Assembly: GCF_012273015.1 (NCBI RefSeq)
Contig: NZ_CP050954.1
Location: 3,636,001-3,700,000 of the forward strand
Direction: 5' to 3'
Source: Hymenobacter sp. BT18
GTDB lineage: Bacteria > Bacteroidota > Bacteroidia > Cytophagales > Hymenobacteraceae
Length of the DNA: 64,000 bases
Positions within the stretch are counted from its first letter, which is position 1; each line of letters begins with the position of its first letter. Under the pieces are notes generated by a model. The model did not search any database and was not told where the DNA came from. It worked only from the letters and a program-made list of their open reading frames with translations. The translations under genes were made by a program, and so were the position numbers. This document shows, piece after piece, positions 25,127 through 32,543 of this stretch.

Positions 25127-25158
25127 TTTGATTCGGCCCCTGTAATCCGTTACCTTTG
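25127..25158 (+). promoter_or_regulatory. Promoter for bamD (TTTG-N20-TACCTTTG)
   Basis: TTTG at 25127-25130 and TACCTTTG at 25151-25158 match the Bacteroidota -33/-7 consensus with 20-base spacing. The ATG is only 8 bases downstream of the -7 box, giving almost no leader. Confidence 0.7.
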
Positions 25159-25166
25159 CGCCCCTT

Positions 25167-25994
25167 ATGCCGTTCCAACGCCCTCTAGTATTTGTTCTGT
25201 TACTCAGCACCCTGCTGCTGGGCTCCTGCACTGGCTATCAGAAGCTACTGAAGAGCGACGACGTGAACAAGAAGTACACCGCCGCCATCCAGTACTACGA
25301 AAAGGGCGACTATGCCCGGGCCAGCACGCTGCTGGAAGAGCTGATTCCCTTGCTGAAAGGCCGACCGGAAGCTGAAAAGGCCGAGTTTTACTTTGCCAAT
25401 ACCAACTTCCAGGGCCGCAACTATACGCTGAGCGCCTACTACTTCCAGCAGTTTGCCGAAACCTATGGCTCCTCGCCGCAGGTTGAGGAAGCCCGGTTCA
25501 TGCATGCCAAGTCGTTGTTTCGCGACTCTCCCGAGTTTGAGCTGGACCAGAGCAACACCTACACGGCCATCGAAGCCATCCAGGAATTCCTGAACCAGTA
25601 CCCCGAAAGCCAGTTTCGCCCGGAGGCGGAGAACATGTCGAAGGAGCTGCAAACCAAACTGGAGAACAAAGCCTTCGAAAGCGCCCGGCTCTACTACCAG
25701 CTGCGCTACAACCAGGCCGCCGTGGTGGCCTTCAATACCTTCCAACAGCAGTACCCTTCGTCAGCCTACAGCGAGCAGGCTGCCTTCATGAAGCTCACGG
25801 CCCAGTACGAGTACGCCAAGGAAAGCGTGGAAGAAAAGCAGCGGGAGCGGTATCTGGAGGCCATTGCCTTCTACCAGAACTTCATCGACGCCTACCCGCA
25901 AAGCAAGGACCTCAAGGCCGCGGAAGCCATGTACAACGTGGCCCGCGCCGAGGTAGCCAAACTGAAACCGGCTGATACGGCAGCTACTAAGTAA
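25167..25994 (+). CDS. bamD: Outer-membrane assembly lipoprotein BamD
   Basis: A 275-residue lipoprotein of the BAM complex that inserts beta-barrel proteins. The signal peptide ends in the lipobox LLGSC with Cys21. The mature protein is a series of about five TPR-like helical pairs (YYEKGDYARASTLLEELIP, YFQQFAETYGSSPQVEEARF, AIEAIQEFLNQYPES). Length matches BamD. Next to rpoZ, coaC, coaB, DUF4835 and recN, it starts a gene order common in Bacteroidota. Confidence 0.93.
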   Translation: MPFQRPLVFVLLLSTLLLGSCTGYQKLLKSDDVNKKYTAAIQYYEKGDYARASTLLEELIPLLKGRPEAEKAEFYFANTNFQGRNYTLSAYYFQQFAETYGSSPQVEEARFMHAKSLFRDSPEFELDQSNTYTAIEAIQEFLNQYPESQFRPEAENMSKELQTKLENKAFESARLYYQLRYNQAAVVAFNTFQQQYPSSAYSEQAAFMKLTAQYEYAKESVEEKQRERYLEAIAFYQNFIDAYPQSKDLKAAEAMYNVARAEVAKLKPADTAATK

Positions 25995-26132
25995 TGGGCG
26001 AAATGGGGGTATACTCGGTATAATAGGAGAACTGAATAGCCGCTCCCGGGTGGCGTTTTCTTTTCTGCCTCAGAGCCCGCAGCCCATCTAGCGCATTATT
26101 CTCTTATTTTGCACAACTAACACATTCATAAG

Positions 26133-26465
26133 ATGAAAAGCCCGAACAACGTACCTGCTTCCATCGTGACGCGCAACATGTCGGATTTCACTACCGAAAC
26201 CGGTAACGTGTACGAAAGCATTGCCATCATCTCCAAGCGCGCCAACCAGATTTCGGTGAAGCTGAAAGAAGAGCTGAACGGCAAACTGGCCGAGTTTGCT
26301 ACCACCGTGGATAACCTGGAGGAGGTATTTGAAAACCGCGAGCAGATCGAAATCAGCAAGCACTACGAGCGGCTGCCCAAGCCCACTAACTTGGCCGTAG
26401 AAGAGTTCCTGGAAGGCAAAGTGCACTTCCGCACCCCGGCCGCCGACGAGTCGGGCGCCGAGTAG
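26133..26465 (+). CDS. rpoZ: RNA polymerase omega subunit (Bacteroidota type)
   Basis: A 110-residue protein starting MKSPNNVPASIVTRNMSDF. The helix with YESIAIISKRANQIS contains the omega/Rpb6 signature that latches onto the beta' subunit, and position between bamD and coaBC is typical. The C-terminus (LAVEEFLEGKVHFRTP) is phylum specific. The coaC start is 21 bases downstream, so it is probably cotranscribed. Confidence 0.88.
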   Translation: MKSPNNVPASIVTRNMSDFTTETGNVYESIAIISKRANQISVKLKEELNGKLAEFATTVDNLEEVFENREQIEISKHYERLPKPTNLAVEEFLEGKVHFRTPAADESGAE

Positions 26466-26486
26466 TTTCTGCCGCTAAGCTGCCGC

Positions 26487-27044
26487 ATGATGTCGTCGCT
26501 GCACGGTCGGAAGATTTTGCTGGGCGTGTGCGGGAGCATCGCCGCGTATAAGAGTGCCGCCCTCGTGCGGCTGCTCGTGAAGGCCGGAGCCGAGGTACAG
26601 GTAATCCTGACTACCTCGGCTGCGGCCTTTATTACGCCCCTTACGCTCAGCACGCTTTCTAAAAAGCCGGTTCTCACGGGCTTCCTGAAAAATGAGGCCA
26701 CCGGGGAGTGGCACAACCACGTAGCCCTGGGCCTCTGGGCCGATGCCCTGCTGATTGCGCCCGCCTCGGCCAACACGCTGGCCCAGCTGGCCCACGGCCA
26801 CTGCCCTTCGCTACTAGCAGCCGTGTACCTCTCGGCCCGCTGCCCCGTGCTGCTAGCCCCGGCCATGGACCTAGACATGTTCCAGCACCCGGCCACTAAG
26901 GAAAACCTGCGCCTGCTGCGTTCCTACGGCAACTATATTTTTGACTCACCCGCCGGGGAGCTGGCCAGCGGCCTTGAAGGCCCCGGCCGCATGCAGGAGC
27001 CGGAGCAGATAGTGGCGGAGCTGGAGGAATTTTTTGGTAAATAG
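26487..27044 (+). CDS. coaC: Phosphopantothenoylcysteine decarboxylase as a separate protein (CoaC half of CoaBC)
   Basis: A 185-residue flavoprotein that decarboxylates phosphopantothenoylcysteine in coenzyme A synthesis. The FMN fold begins with ILLGVCGSIAAYKSAALVRL. The active-site histidine region reads WHNHVALG, and PASANT is present. The PxMNxxMW motif reads PAMDLDMF, with Asp for Asn, a variant I have seen in this phylum. In most bacteria this domain is fused to CoaB. Here a TAG ends it right after the domain (EQIVAELEEFFGK), and a hairpin repeat follows before coaB in another frame. The domain itself looks complete and functional. Confidence 0.92.
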   Translation: MMSSLHGRKILLGVCGSIAAYKSAALVRLLVKAGAEVQVILTTSAAAFITPLTLSTLSKKPVLTGFLKNEATGEWHNHVALGLWADALLIAPASANTLAQLAHGHCPSLLAAVYLSARCPVLLAPAMDLDMFQHPATKENLRLLRSYGNYIFDSPAGELASGLEGPGRMQEPEQIVAELEEFFGK

Positions 27045-27050
27045 ATGGCC

Positions 27051-27145
27051 TGTCATGCTGAGCGCAGCCGAAGTATCTCTACTGCTTTGTTGTCAGGCTA
27101 TTTAGATGAAGCGGCAGAGATGCTTCGACTGCGCTCAGCATGACA
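27051..27145. repeat. Long intergenic inverted repeat, copy E, between coaC and coaB
   Basis: Arms of 30 bases at 27051-27080 and 27116-27145 (TGTCATGCTGAGCGCAGCCG...) with two mismatches around a 35-base loop. It starts 7 bases after the coaC stop and ends 28 bases before the coaB ATG, exactly where the linker of a fused CoaBC would be. The half copy at 4608 resembles its left half. Confidence 0.9.
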
Positions 27146-27172
27146 CGACAATACCACGCCTCCAATCAATTC

Positions 27173-27823
27173 ATGCACGTCCTTCTCACCGCCGGCCCTA
27201 CCTACGAACCCTTGGACCCAGTGCGGTTCATCGGCAACCGTAGTACTGGCAAAATGGGCTACGCGCTGGCCGAAGCATTTGCTGCTTCTGGCGCCGATGT
27301 GACACTCATCAGCGGCCCCACCAACCTGCCCGACCCAGCGCACCCACACATCCGCACAGTGCGCGTGCAGACGGCCGATGAAATGTATGCCGCTGCGGCC
27401 ACCGAAGCGCCTGCGGCCGACGTGTGGGTATTTGCCGCCGCGGTGGCCGACTACCGCCCGGCTACCGTGGCCCGGGAAAAAATCAAAAAGTCCGGCTACA
27501 CGCTCACGCTGGAGCTGGTGAAGAACGTGGACATTGCCGCCACGCTGGGAAAAACGAAGCGGCCCGAACAATTTTCCGTGGGTTTTGCGTTGGAAACGGA
27601 GCAAGAAGAAGAACATGCTCTCGGCAAGCTGCGCCGCAAGAACTTTGACCTCGTAGTGCTAAACTCCCTCCGCGACGCTGGCGCAGGCTTCGGCCACGAC
27701 ACCAACAAAGTGACGCTGCTGGCCGCCAACGGGCAAAAGACTATCTTCGAGCTGAAACCCAAAGCTGCCGTGGCCCACGACATTGTGCAGGCCGTTTTGT
27801 CCCGACTTACCACCCATGCCTAA
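27173..27823 (+). CDS. coaB: Phosphopantothenate-cysteine ligase as a separate protein (CoaB half of CoaBC)
   Basis: I chose the ATG at 27173 (MHVLLTAGPTYEPLDPVRFI), giving 216 residues. An in-frame ATG at 27140 lies in the repeat arm. The protein ligates cysteine to phosphopantothenate. Family motifs GPTYEPLDPVRFIGNRSTGKMG, AAAVADYRP and the KIKKSG segment are present, and later FDLVVLNSL. It begins with only two residues before the LTAGPT strand, so it corresponds precisely to the second half of CoaBC. The frame differs from coaC (offset 2 versus 0), so simple stop read-through cannot rejoin them. The DUF4835 start overlaps its stop by 8 bases. Confidence 0.92.
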   Translation: MHVLLTAGPTYEPLDPVRFIGNRSTGKMGYALAEAFAASGADVTLISGPTNLPDPAHPHIRTVRVQTADEMYAAAATEAPAADVWVFAAAVADYRPATVAREKIKKSGYTLTLELVKNVDIAATLGKTKRPEQFSVGFALETEQEEEHALGKLRRKNFDLVVLNSLRDAGAGFGHDTNKVTLLAANGQKTIFELKPKAAVAHDIVQAVLSRLTTHA

Positions 27824-28730
27824 GTATTTCTTTGCGTGTTTGCTCCTAATGCTGACCGTGCTGCCCTGGTCCGCGTCGGCGCAGGAGCTGAACTGTGAGG
27901 TCACCATCAACACAGAAAACGTGAACATTGCCGACCGGCAGCTGGTCACGCAGATGCAGAAAGACATTACCCAGTTCTTGAATACGCGCCGCTGGACCAA
28001 CGAAACCTACCGGCCCGAGGAGCGCATCCGCTGCAAGCTCTACATTGGCATCAACGCCATTCCGCAGGACGGCACCTACCAAGCTACGGCTGTGTGGGTA
28101 AGCACCCGCCCGGTATATGGCACCGGCTACGAAACCAACGTTTTCTCGTTCTCCGATAAAGGCTGGGTGTTCAGCTACTCGCCCCAGAACCCGCTCGACT
28201 ATTCCGAAACGTCATTCACCTCCAACCTGTCGTCGTTGCTGAGCTTCTATGCTTACCTGATGATTGGCATGGACCACGACACGTTTGCGCCCATGGGCGG
28301 CTCGCCGTACTACGACATTGCCCAGCGCATTGTGAACAACGCCGCCAGCCAGACGCTGGAAAACGACAAGGGCTGGAAAGATGGGGAGTCGCGCAACCGT
28401 TACTGGCTGCTCAACAACCTGCAAGATCCGCAGCTCAAAGACTGCCGCTCGGCACTCTACGCCTATTACCGCCAGGGCCTGGATGTATTCATTGAAAAGC
28501 CCAACGATGCCCGTGCCAGCATTCAGACTGGGCTGCAAGGTATTCAGCAGGCGGCCGTGCGGCGGCCCGGCACGCTCATCGTCCGCGCCTTCTTCGAAGC
28601 CAAAGCCGACGAAATAGCCAACGTATTCCGCACTAGCCCTGAGCAAAGCCAGAAGGAAAGTGTGGTCACCATGCTCTCAGAGGTAGACCCCACCAACTCG
28701 GCCAAGTACCAGACTATTCTGAAAAGGTAA
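27816..28730 (+). CDS. DUF4835 family secreted protein (possibly PorD-like, T9SS-associated)
   Basis: Start ATG at 27816 overlaps coaB by ATGCCTAA. The 304-residue protein has a signal peptide (MPKYFFACLLLMLTVLPWSA then SAQ) followed by the family opening QELNCEVTINTENV. The segments ERIRCKLYIGIN, NPLDYSETSFTSNLSSLLSFYAYLMIGMDHDTFAP and GGSPYYDIAQ are typical of DUF4835. Some annotation schemes call this family PorD and link it to type IX secretion; I recall this but cannot verify it. Two T9SS cargo proteins elsewhere in the window are consistent with it. It is conserved next to coaBC and recN in this phylum. Confidence 0.88.
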   Translation: MPKYFFACLLLMLTVLPWSASAQELNCEVTINTENVNIADRQLVTQMQKDITQFLNTRRWTNETYRPEERIRCKLYIGINAIPQDGTYQATAVWVSTRPVYGTGYETNVFSFSDKGWVFSYSPQNPLDYSETSFTSNLSSLLSFYAYLMIGMDHDTFAPMGGSPYYDIAQRIVNNAASQTLENDKGWKDGESRNRYWLLNNLQDPQLKDCRSALYAYYRQGLDVFIEKPNDARASIQTGLQGIQQAAVRRPGTLIVRAFFEAKADEIANVFRTSPEQSQKESVVTMLSEVDPTNSAKYQTILKR

Positions 28731-28740
28731 AGGTAATTTT

Positions 28741-28823
28741 CTGTCATCCTGAGCAGAGCGAAGGACCTTATAACGTAGGTTTCTCTTGCGATTTAAGGTC
28801 CTTCGCTCTGCTCAGGATGACAG
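28741..28823. repeat. Long intergenic inverted repeat, copy F
   Basis: Perfect 30-base arms at 28741-28770 and 28794-28823 (outer end CTGTCATCCTGAGCAGAGCG) around a 23-base loop. It lies between the DUF4835 gene and recN. Confidence 0.92.
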
Positions 28824-28873
28824 GCTTTAACTATATACGAATAAAAAATTTAGCAACTCACTAATTGAGTTAG

Positions 28874-28881
28874 TAGCTTTG
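28874..28881 (+). promoter_or_regulatory. Candidate -7 box (TAGCTTTG) for recN
   Basis: Exact TAnnTTTG match 83 bases before the recN ATG at 28965. The -33 element is not clear. Confidence 0.4.
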
Positions 28882-28964
28882 TGATTAGCGGGCCGCACTC
28901 GGGCGAGTTGCCGGCCACTTGTTGGGTGCTAATCACGGGTCAGGAGCCCGTTTGTGCGCGGATT

Positions 28965-30638
28965 ATGCTCGTTGACCTCCGAATTCAGAACTACGCTCTT
29001 ATTGAGCAGCTTGAGCTTCGGCCATCAGCCTTGCTCAATATCATTACCGGCGAAACCGGGGCCGGTAAGTCCATCATGCTAGGGGCCATTGGCCTGCTGC
29101 TCGGCAACCGGGCCGATACCAAGCTACTCTTCAACACGGCGCGCAAGTGCGTGATTGAGGGCCAGTTTGATATTTCCGGCTACCAGCTCCAGGATATCTT
29201 TGAGTCCGAAGACCTGGACTACGACGCGCAGTGCATCCTGCGCCGGGAAATCAGCCCGGCCGGCAAGTCACGGGCCTTTATCAACGACACGCCCGTTACG
29301 CTGGAAACGCTCCGCACCATTGGGGCCAACCTGATGGATATTCACTCCCAGCACGATACGCTGCTGCTGGGGGATGCCGTTTTCCAGCTTAACCTGCTCG
29401 ACCTTTACGCCAACCTGGTGCCCACCCGCGCCCAGTACGGCAACAGCTACCGCCACTACCGCAAGCTGGAGGCTGACCTGAAAGCACTGGAAAGCCAAGT
29501 GGCCCAGGCCAATAAGGAACTGGATTACCACAGCTTCTTGCTCAATGAGCTGGAAGAAGCCCGGCTTGACGGAGAAGACCAGGAGGTACTGGAGCAGGAA
29601 ATCAAGCAGCTGGAGCACGCCGAAGAAATCAAGTTCAAGCTCACCCACGCCCTGCAGGCTTTATCGGATGGCGAGTACTGCGCCACCGGCAGCCTAAAGG
29701 AAGCCAGCCACCTGCTGGGTCAGGTAGCGGGGTTTACCAACGGCCTGCGGGAGCTGAAAGAGCGGCTCGACTCCTGCCTGATTGAGCTGCGCGACATTGC
29801 CGGCGGAGTAGAAGACACTGAGCGGCGGACCGAGGGCGACCCGGTGCGCATCGATGAGCTGCAGGGCCGCCTGAACGTGCTCTATAACTTGCAGCGCAAG
29901 CACCAGGTGCGGGATGTAGATGGCCTGCTGCTGGTGCGCGACGAGCTGCGCCGCAAAGTCAGCTCGGTGCTGAACCTGGACAAGGAAATTTCCCGCCTGC
30001 GCAAAGACGCCGACGGGGCGCTGGCTACCGTGACGCGCCAGGCCGCCAAGCTTTCCGAGGCGCGGCAAAAGTCTTTCCCCAAGTTTGAACGGGAGCTGGC
30101 CCTGCTGCTGGTGGAGCTGGGCATGCCGCACTCGCGCATTGTGGTGCAGCACAGCACTGGCCAGCCCGCTGCCAGCGGCATTGACGTGGTAAGCATCCTG
30201 TTCACGGCCAACAAAGGCGCCCAGCCCCAGACGCTGAGCAAGGCCGCCTCCGGTGGGGAGTTCTCCCGCCTGATGCTGTGCATCAAATACATGCTGGCCG
30301 ACAAGACCGCGCTGCCCACGATAGTATTCGATGAAATCGACACCGGCATCAGCGGGGAAATTGCGGTGAAAGTAGGGCGCATGATGCAGCAAATGGCCCA
30401 GAAGCACCAGCTGATTGCCATTTCGCACCTGCCCCAGATGGCCGCCGCCGGCGACGCGCACTACTTCGTGTACAAGGAAGACCGCGCCGACCGCACCGTG
30501 AGCCGCATCCGCCTGCTGAGCCTAGATGAGCGTATCCGGGAAATTGCTCAGATGATTTCCGGGGCCAATCCCAGTCAGCACGCCTTCCAGAGCGCACGGG
30601 AGCTGCTGGCCATGCGCGGGGAAGAGTTGGTAGGGTAA
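28965..30638 (+). CDS. recN: DNA repair protein RecN
   Basis: A 557-residue SMC-like ATPase of double-strand break repair. The ATG at 28965 (MLVDLRIQNYALIEQLELRP) is chosen because the family begins there; earlier in-frame starts add about 28 unrelated residues. Walker A GETGAGKS lies near residue 31. The central ~300 residues form the coiled coil (KLEADLKALESQVAQANKEL). Near the C-terminus are the signature SKAASGGEFSRLMLC, Walker B TIVFDEIDTGISGE and the D-loop. Length matches RecN. Confidence 0.95.
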   Translation: MLVDLRIQNYALIEQLELRPSALLNIITGETGAGKSIMLGAIGLLLGNRADTKLLFNTARKCVIEGQFDISGYQLQDIFESEDLDYDAQCILRREISPAGKSRAFINDTPVTLETLRTIGANLMDIHSQHDTLLLGDAVFQLNLLDLYANLVPTRAQYGNSYRHYRKLEADLKALESQVAQANKELDYHSFLLNELEEARLDGEDQEVLEQEIKQLEHAEEIKFKLTHALQALSDGEYCATGSLKEASHLLGQVAGFTNGLRELKERLDSCLIELRDIAGGVEDTERRTEGDPVRIDELQGRLNVLYNLQRKHQVRDVDGLLLVRDELRRKVSSVLNLDKEISRLRKDADGALATVTRQAAKLSEARQKSFPKFERELALLLVELGMPHSRIVVQHSTGQPAASGIDVVSILFTANKGAQPQTLSKAASGGEFSRLMLCIKYMLADKTALPTIVFDEIDTGISGEIAVKVGRMMQQMAQKHQLIAISHLPQMAAAGDAHYFVYKEDRADRTVSRIRLLSLDERIREIAQMISGANPSQHAFQSARELLAMRGEELVG

Positions 30639-30644
30639 GTTGTT

Positions 30645-30768
30645 TTGGGTTATTCGTTTCTGGTTGGTCGTAATATTGTAAACTTGGACTTCCAAATTGG
30701 TTGGGGCGTTGATTTCCATCAACTGAAACGACGAACCCGACTAAAAACCAACAACGAATAACCCACAA
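30645..30768. repeat. Inverted repeat spanning the recN-fabI gap
   Basis: GGGTTATTCGTT (30647-30658) is complemented exactly by AACGAATAACCC (30753-30764). Flanking bases extend the pairing to roughly 20 of 23 positions. The right arm ends just before the fabI ATG at 30772, so a folded leader could affect its translation. Confidence 0.6.
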
Positions 30769-30771
30769 CCA

Positions 30772-31590
30772 ATGCCTAATCTACTCGCTGGCAAAGTCGG
30801 TATCATTTCCGGTGCCCTTGATGAACGTTCCATTGCCTGGAAAGTAGCGCAGAAAGCCTACGCCGAAGGGGCGCGCTTCGTGCTCACCAACGCCCCGCTG
30901 GCTATGCGCATGGGCGAAATTAACCGACTGTCGGAAGAGTGCGAGGCGCCGATTATTCCGGCCGATGCCACGTCCATGGAAGACCTGGAAAAGCTGTTCC
31001 GCGGCACCCAGGAGCACTTTGGCGGTAAAATCGACTTCGTGCTGCACAGCATTGGTATGAGCACCAACATCCGCAAGGGCAAGCACTACGGCGAGCTGAA
31101 CTACGAGTGGTTCCAGAAAACCCTGGACGTGTCGGCCCTCTCGCTGCACCGCATGCTAGCCGTGGCCGAAAAGCAGGACGCCTTCAACGAGTGGGGCTCG
31201 GTGGTGGCCCTGAGCTACATTGCTGCCCAGCGCGCCTTCCTCGACTACACCGATATGTCGCAGGCCAAAGCCGTGCTCGAAAGCATTGCCCGCAGCTACG
31301 GTCAGCGCTTGGGCAAGCTCAGGAAAGTGCGCGTAAACACCATTTCCCAGTCGCCCACCAAAACGTCGGCCGGCACTGGTATCAGCGGCTTCGATGCGTT
31401 CTACGAGTACGCTGAGCGGATGTCGCCCCTGGGCAATGCCCCCGCCGAAGCCTGCGCCGACTACTGCATTTCGCTGTTCTCGGACCTGACGCGCTACGTG
31501 ACTATGCAAAACCTCATGCACGACGGCGGCTTCAGCACTACTGGTATTTCAGAAGAGATGGTAGAGCTCCTCACCAACAGCAAGGGCTAA
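30772..31590 (+). CDS. fabI: Enoyl-[acyl-carrier-protein] reductase FabI
   Basis: A 272-residue short-chain reductase carrying out the last step of the fatty acid elongation cycle; it is the usual triclosan target. The cofactor region is GKVGIISGALDERSIAW. The catalytic Tyr159-x6-Lys166 pair lies in LDYTDMSQAKAVLES, preceded by SYIAAQRA with the conserved Tyr149. The ISGFDAF substrate-loop region is present. Length is normal. A terminator follows directly. Confidence 0.95.
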   Translation: MPNLLAGKVGIISGALDERSIAWKVAQKAYAEGARFVLTNAPLAMRMGEINRLSEECEAPIIPADATSMEDLEKLFRGTQEHFGGKIDFVLHSIGMSTNIRKGKHYGELNYEWFQKTLDVSALSLHRMLAVAEKQDAFNEWGSVVALSYIAAQRAFLDYTDMSQAKAVLESIARSYGQRLGKLRKVRVNTISQSPTKTSAGTGISGFDAFYEYAERMSPLGNAPAEACADYCISLFSDLTRYVTMQNLMHDGGFSTTGISEEMVELLTNSKG

Positions 31591-31613
31591 GCTTGCAGGT
31601 AGCTATAACCAAG

Positions 31614-31642
31614 AAAGCCCGGTCGTTTGGCCGGGCTTTTTT
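31614..31642 (+). terminator. Terminator after fabI
   Basis: AAAGCCCGG/CCGGGCTTT stem with an 8-base loop and six Ts. Confidence 0.88.
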
Positions 31643-31650
31643 GTTGGCTA

Positions 31651-32271
31651 TCAAGTAAAGAGTGCGTCTATTCTGGTCCGGTCATACTCAAGAAGGAGGG
31701 CAGCATGTTGGGTGTAGAGTGGCCGCAAGGAAGCCGGGGTAGGGCCCAAAATGTCCAGCCCACGGTCGTCGTACATGTGCAAAACAAGGCCGGTACGCTG
31801 GTTGAGAAAAAACAGCCGCCCATGAAGCGCCGGGCTTCGGCCGAAGTCCTGATTACTGATGGCCCTTAAAAGTGCCGCCAGCGGAATTTGCGCAGTGCTG
31901 GTTTCAAAGCTCGCTCGCACCCATTTACTCGGAGCCGGAATCCGCGGATACGGGTTGGGTATATTCTGAAAGTGAATAAGGGCTTTGGTCAGCTGAAACT
32001 GTTGGAGCAGATAGTTTCCGGGCCGTATTCGGTGTCTTTTGTAGCGGGCTTGCTGGTAGACTACCAACATGGGGTCGTGGGGCGCAAAGGCAGCTCCAAA
32101 CAGCTGGCTTGCTCTGGCCACGACTTCATCAAAGTAAGCTTCTTGAGAAGTTGAAAGCTCCGCGTGCTGCAAGTCAAACCGGATGCTGAGCGGCCATGCA
32201 TAGAACAGAGGTGCCCGTACAAGTAGTTTGGGGTAGAACTGCTGGAGGAAGAACTGGAGAGGAAGGAACAT
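31651..32271 (-). CDS. DUF3885-type protein of unknown function
   Basis: A 206-residue soluble protein with no signal or membrane segment. The C-terminal part matches my memory of DUF3885: GRLFFLNQRTGLVLHMYDDR, then GLDILG and LRPLYTQHAALLLEYDRTRID. The N-terminal half (PLSIRFDLQHAEL...FDEVVARASQLFG) is also family-like. Members occur singly in Bacillota and Bacteroidota and some are close to polymorphic toxin or immunity genes, but no toxin is visible here. Function is unknown. Confidence 0.75.
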   Translation of the reverse strand: MFLPLQFFLQQFYPKLLVRAPLFYAWPLSIRFDLQHAELSTSQEAYFDEVVARASQLFGAAFAPHDPMLVVYQQARYKRHRIRPGNYLLQQFQLTKALIHFQNIPNPYPRIPAPSKWVRASFETSTAQIPLAALLRAISNQDFGRSPALHGRLFFLNQRTGLVLHMYDDRGLDILGPTPASLRPLYTQHAALLLEYDRTRIDALFT

Positions 32272-32340
32272 GCTACCAGGAAAAGTAGTGAAATAGTCTC
32301 TGCTGAGCTCTGCTATATTTTCTGCGCTAATGGGCGGAAA

Positions 32341-32358
32341 GTAGCTCTGCGGAGCTAC
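32341..32358. repeat. Short perfect hairpin with TGCG loop
   Basis: GTAGCTC-TGCG-GAGCTAC: seven-base arms with a tetraloop in the divergent region between the DUF3885 gene and the histidine kinase. It resembles short REP-like palindromes; only one copy was noticed. Confidence 0.55.
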
Positions 32359-32543
32359 CTATTCAGCGCGCCGCTGTTGCCGGCCAACGCCGGGTTACGG
32401 ACCGAGGCATGGGCCCTGGCAGTCGGCGCCCAAGCCTAACGTGGTAGCCGACTCTTTTGCGGCCCGAAGTCCTACTGACAGCTGCCAGCAACAGAAAGCA
32501 GCCGACTGCTTAAGGACTAACAGATATTGGCTAATTTTCAGGC

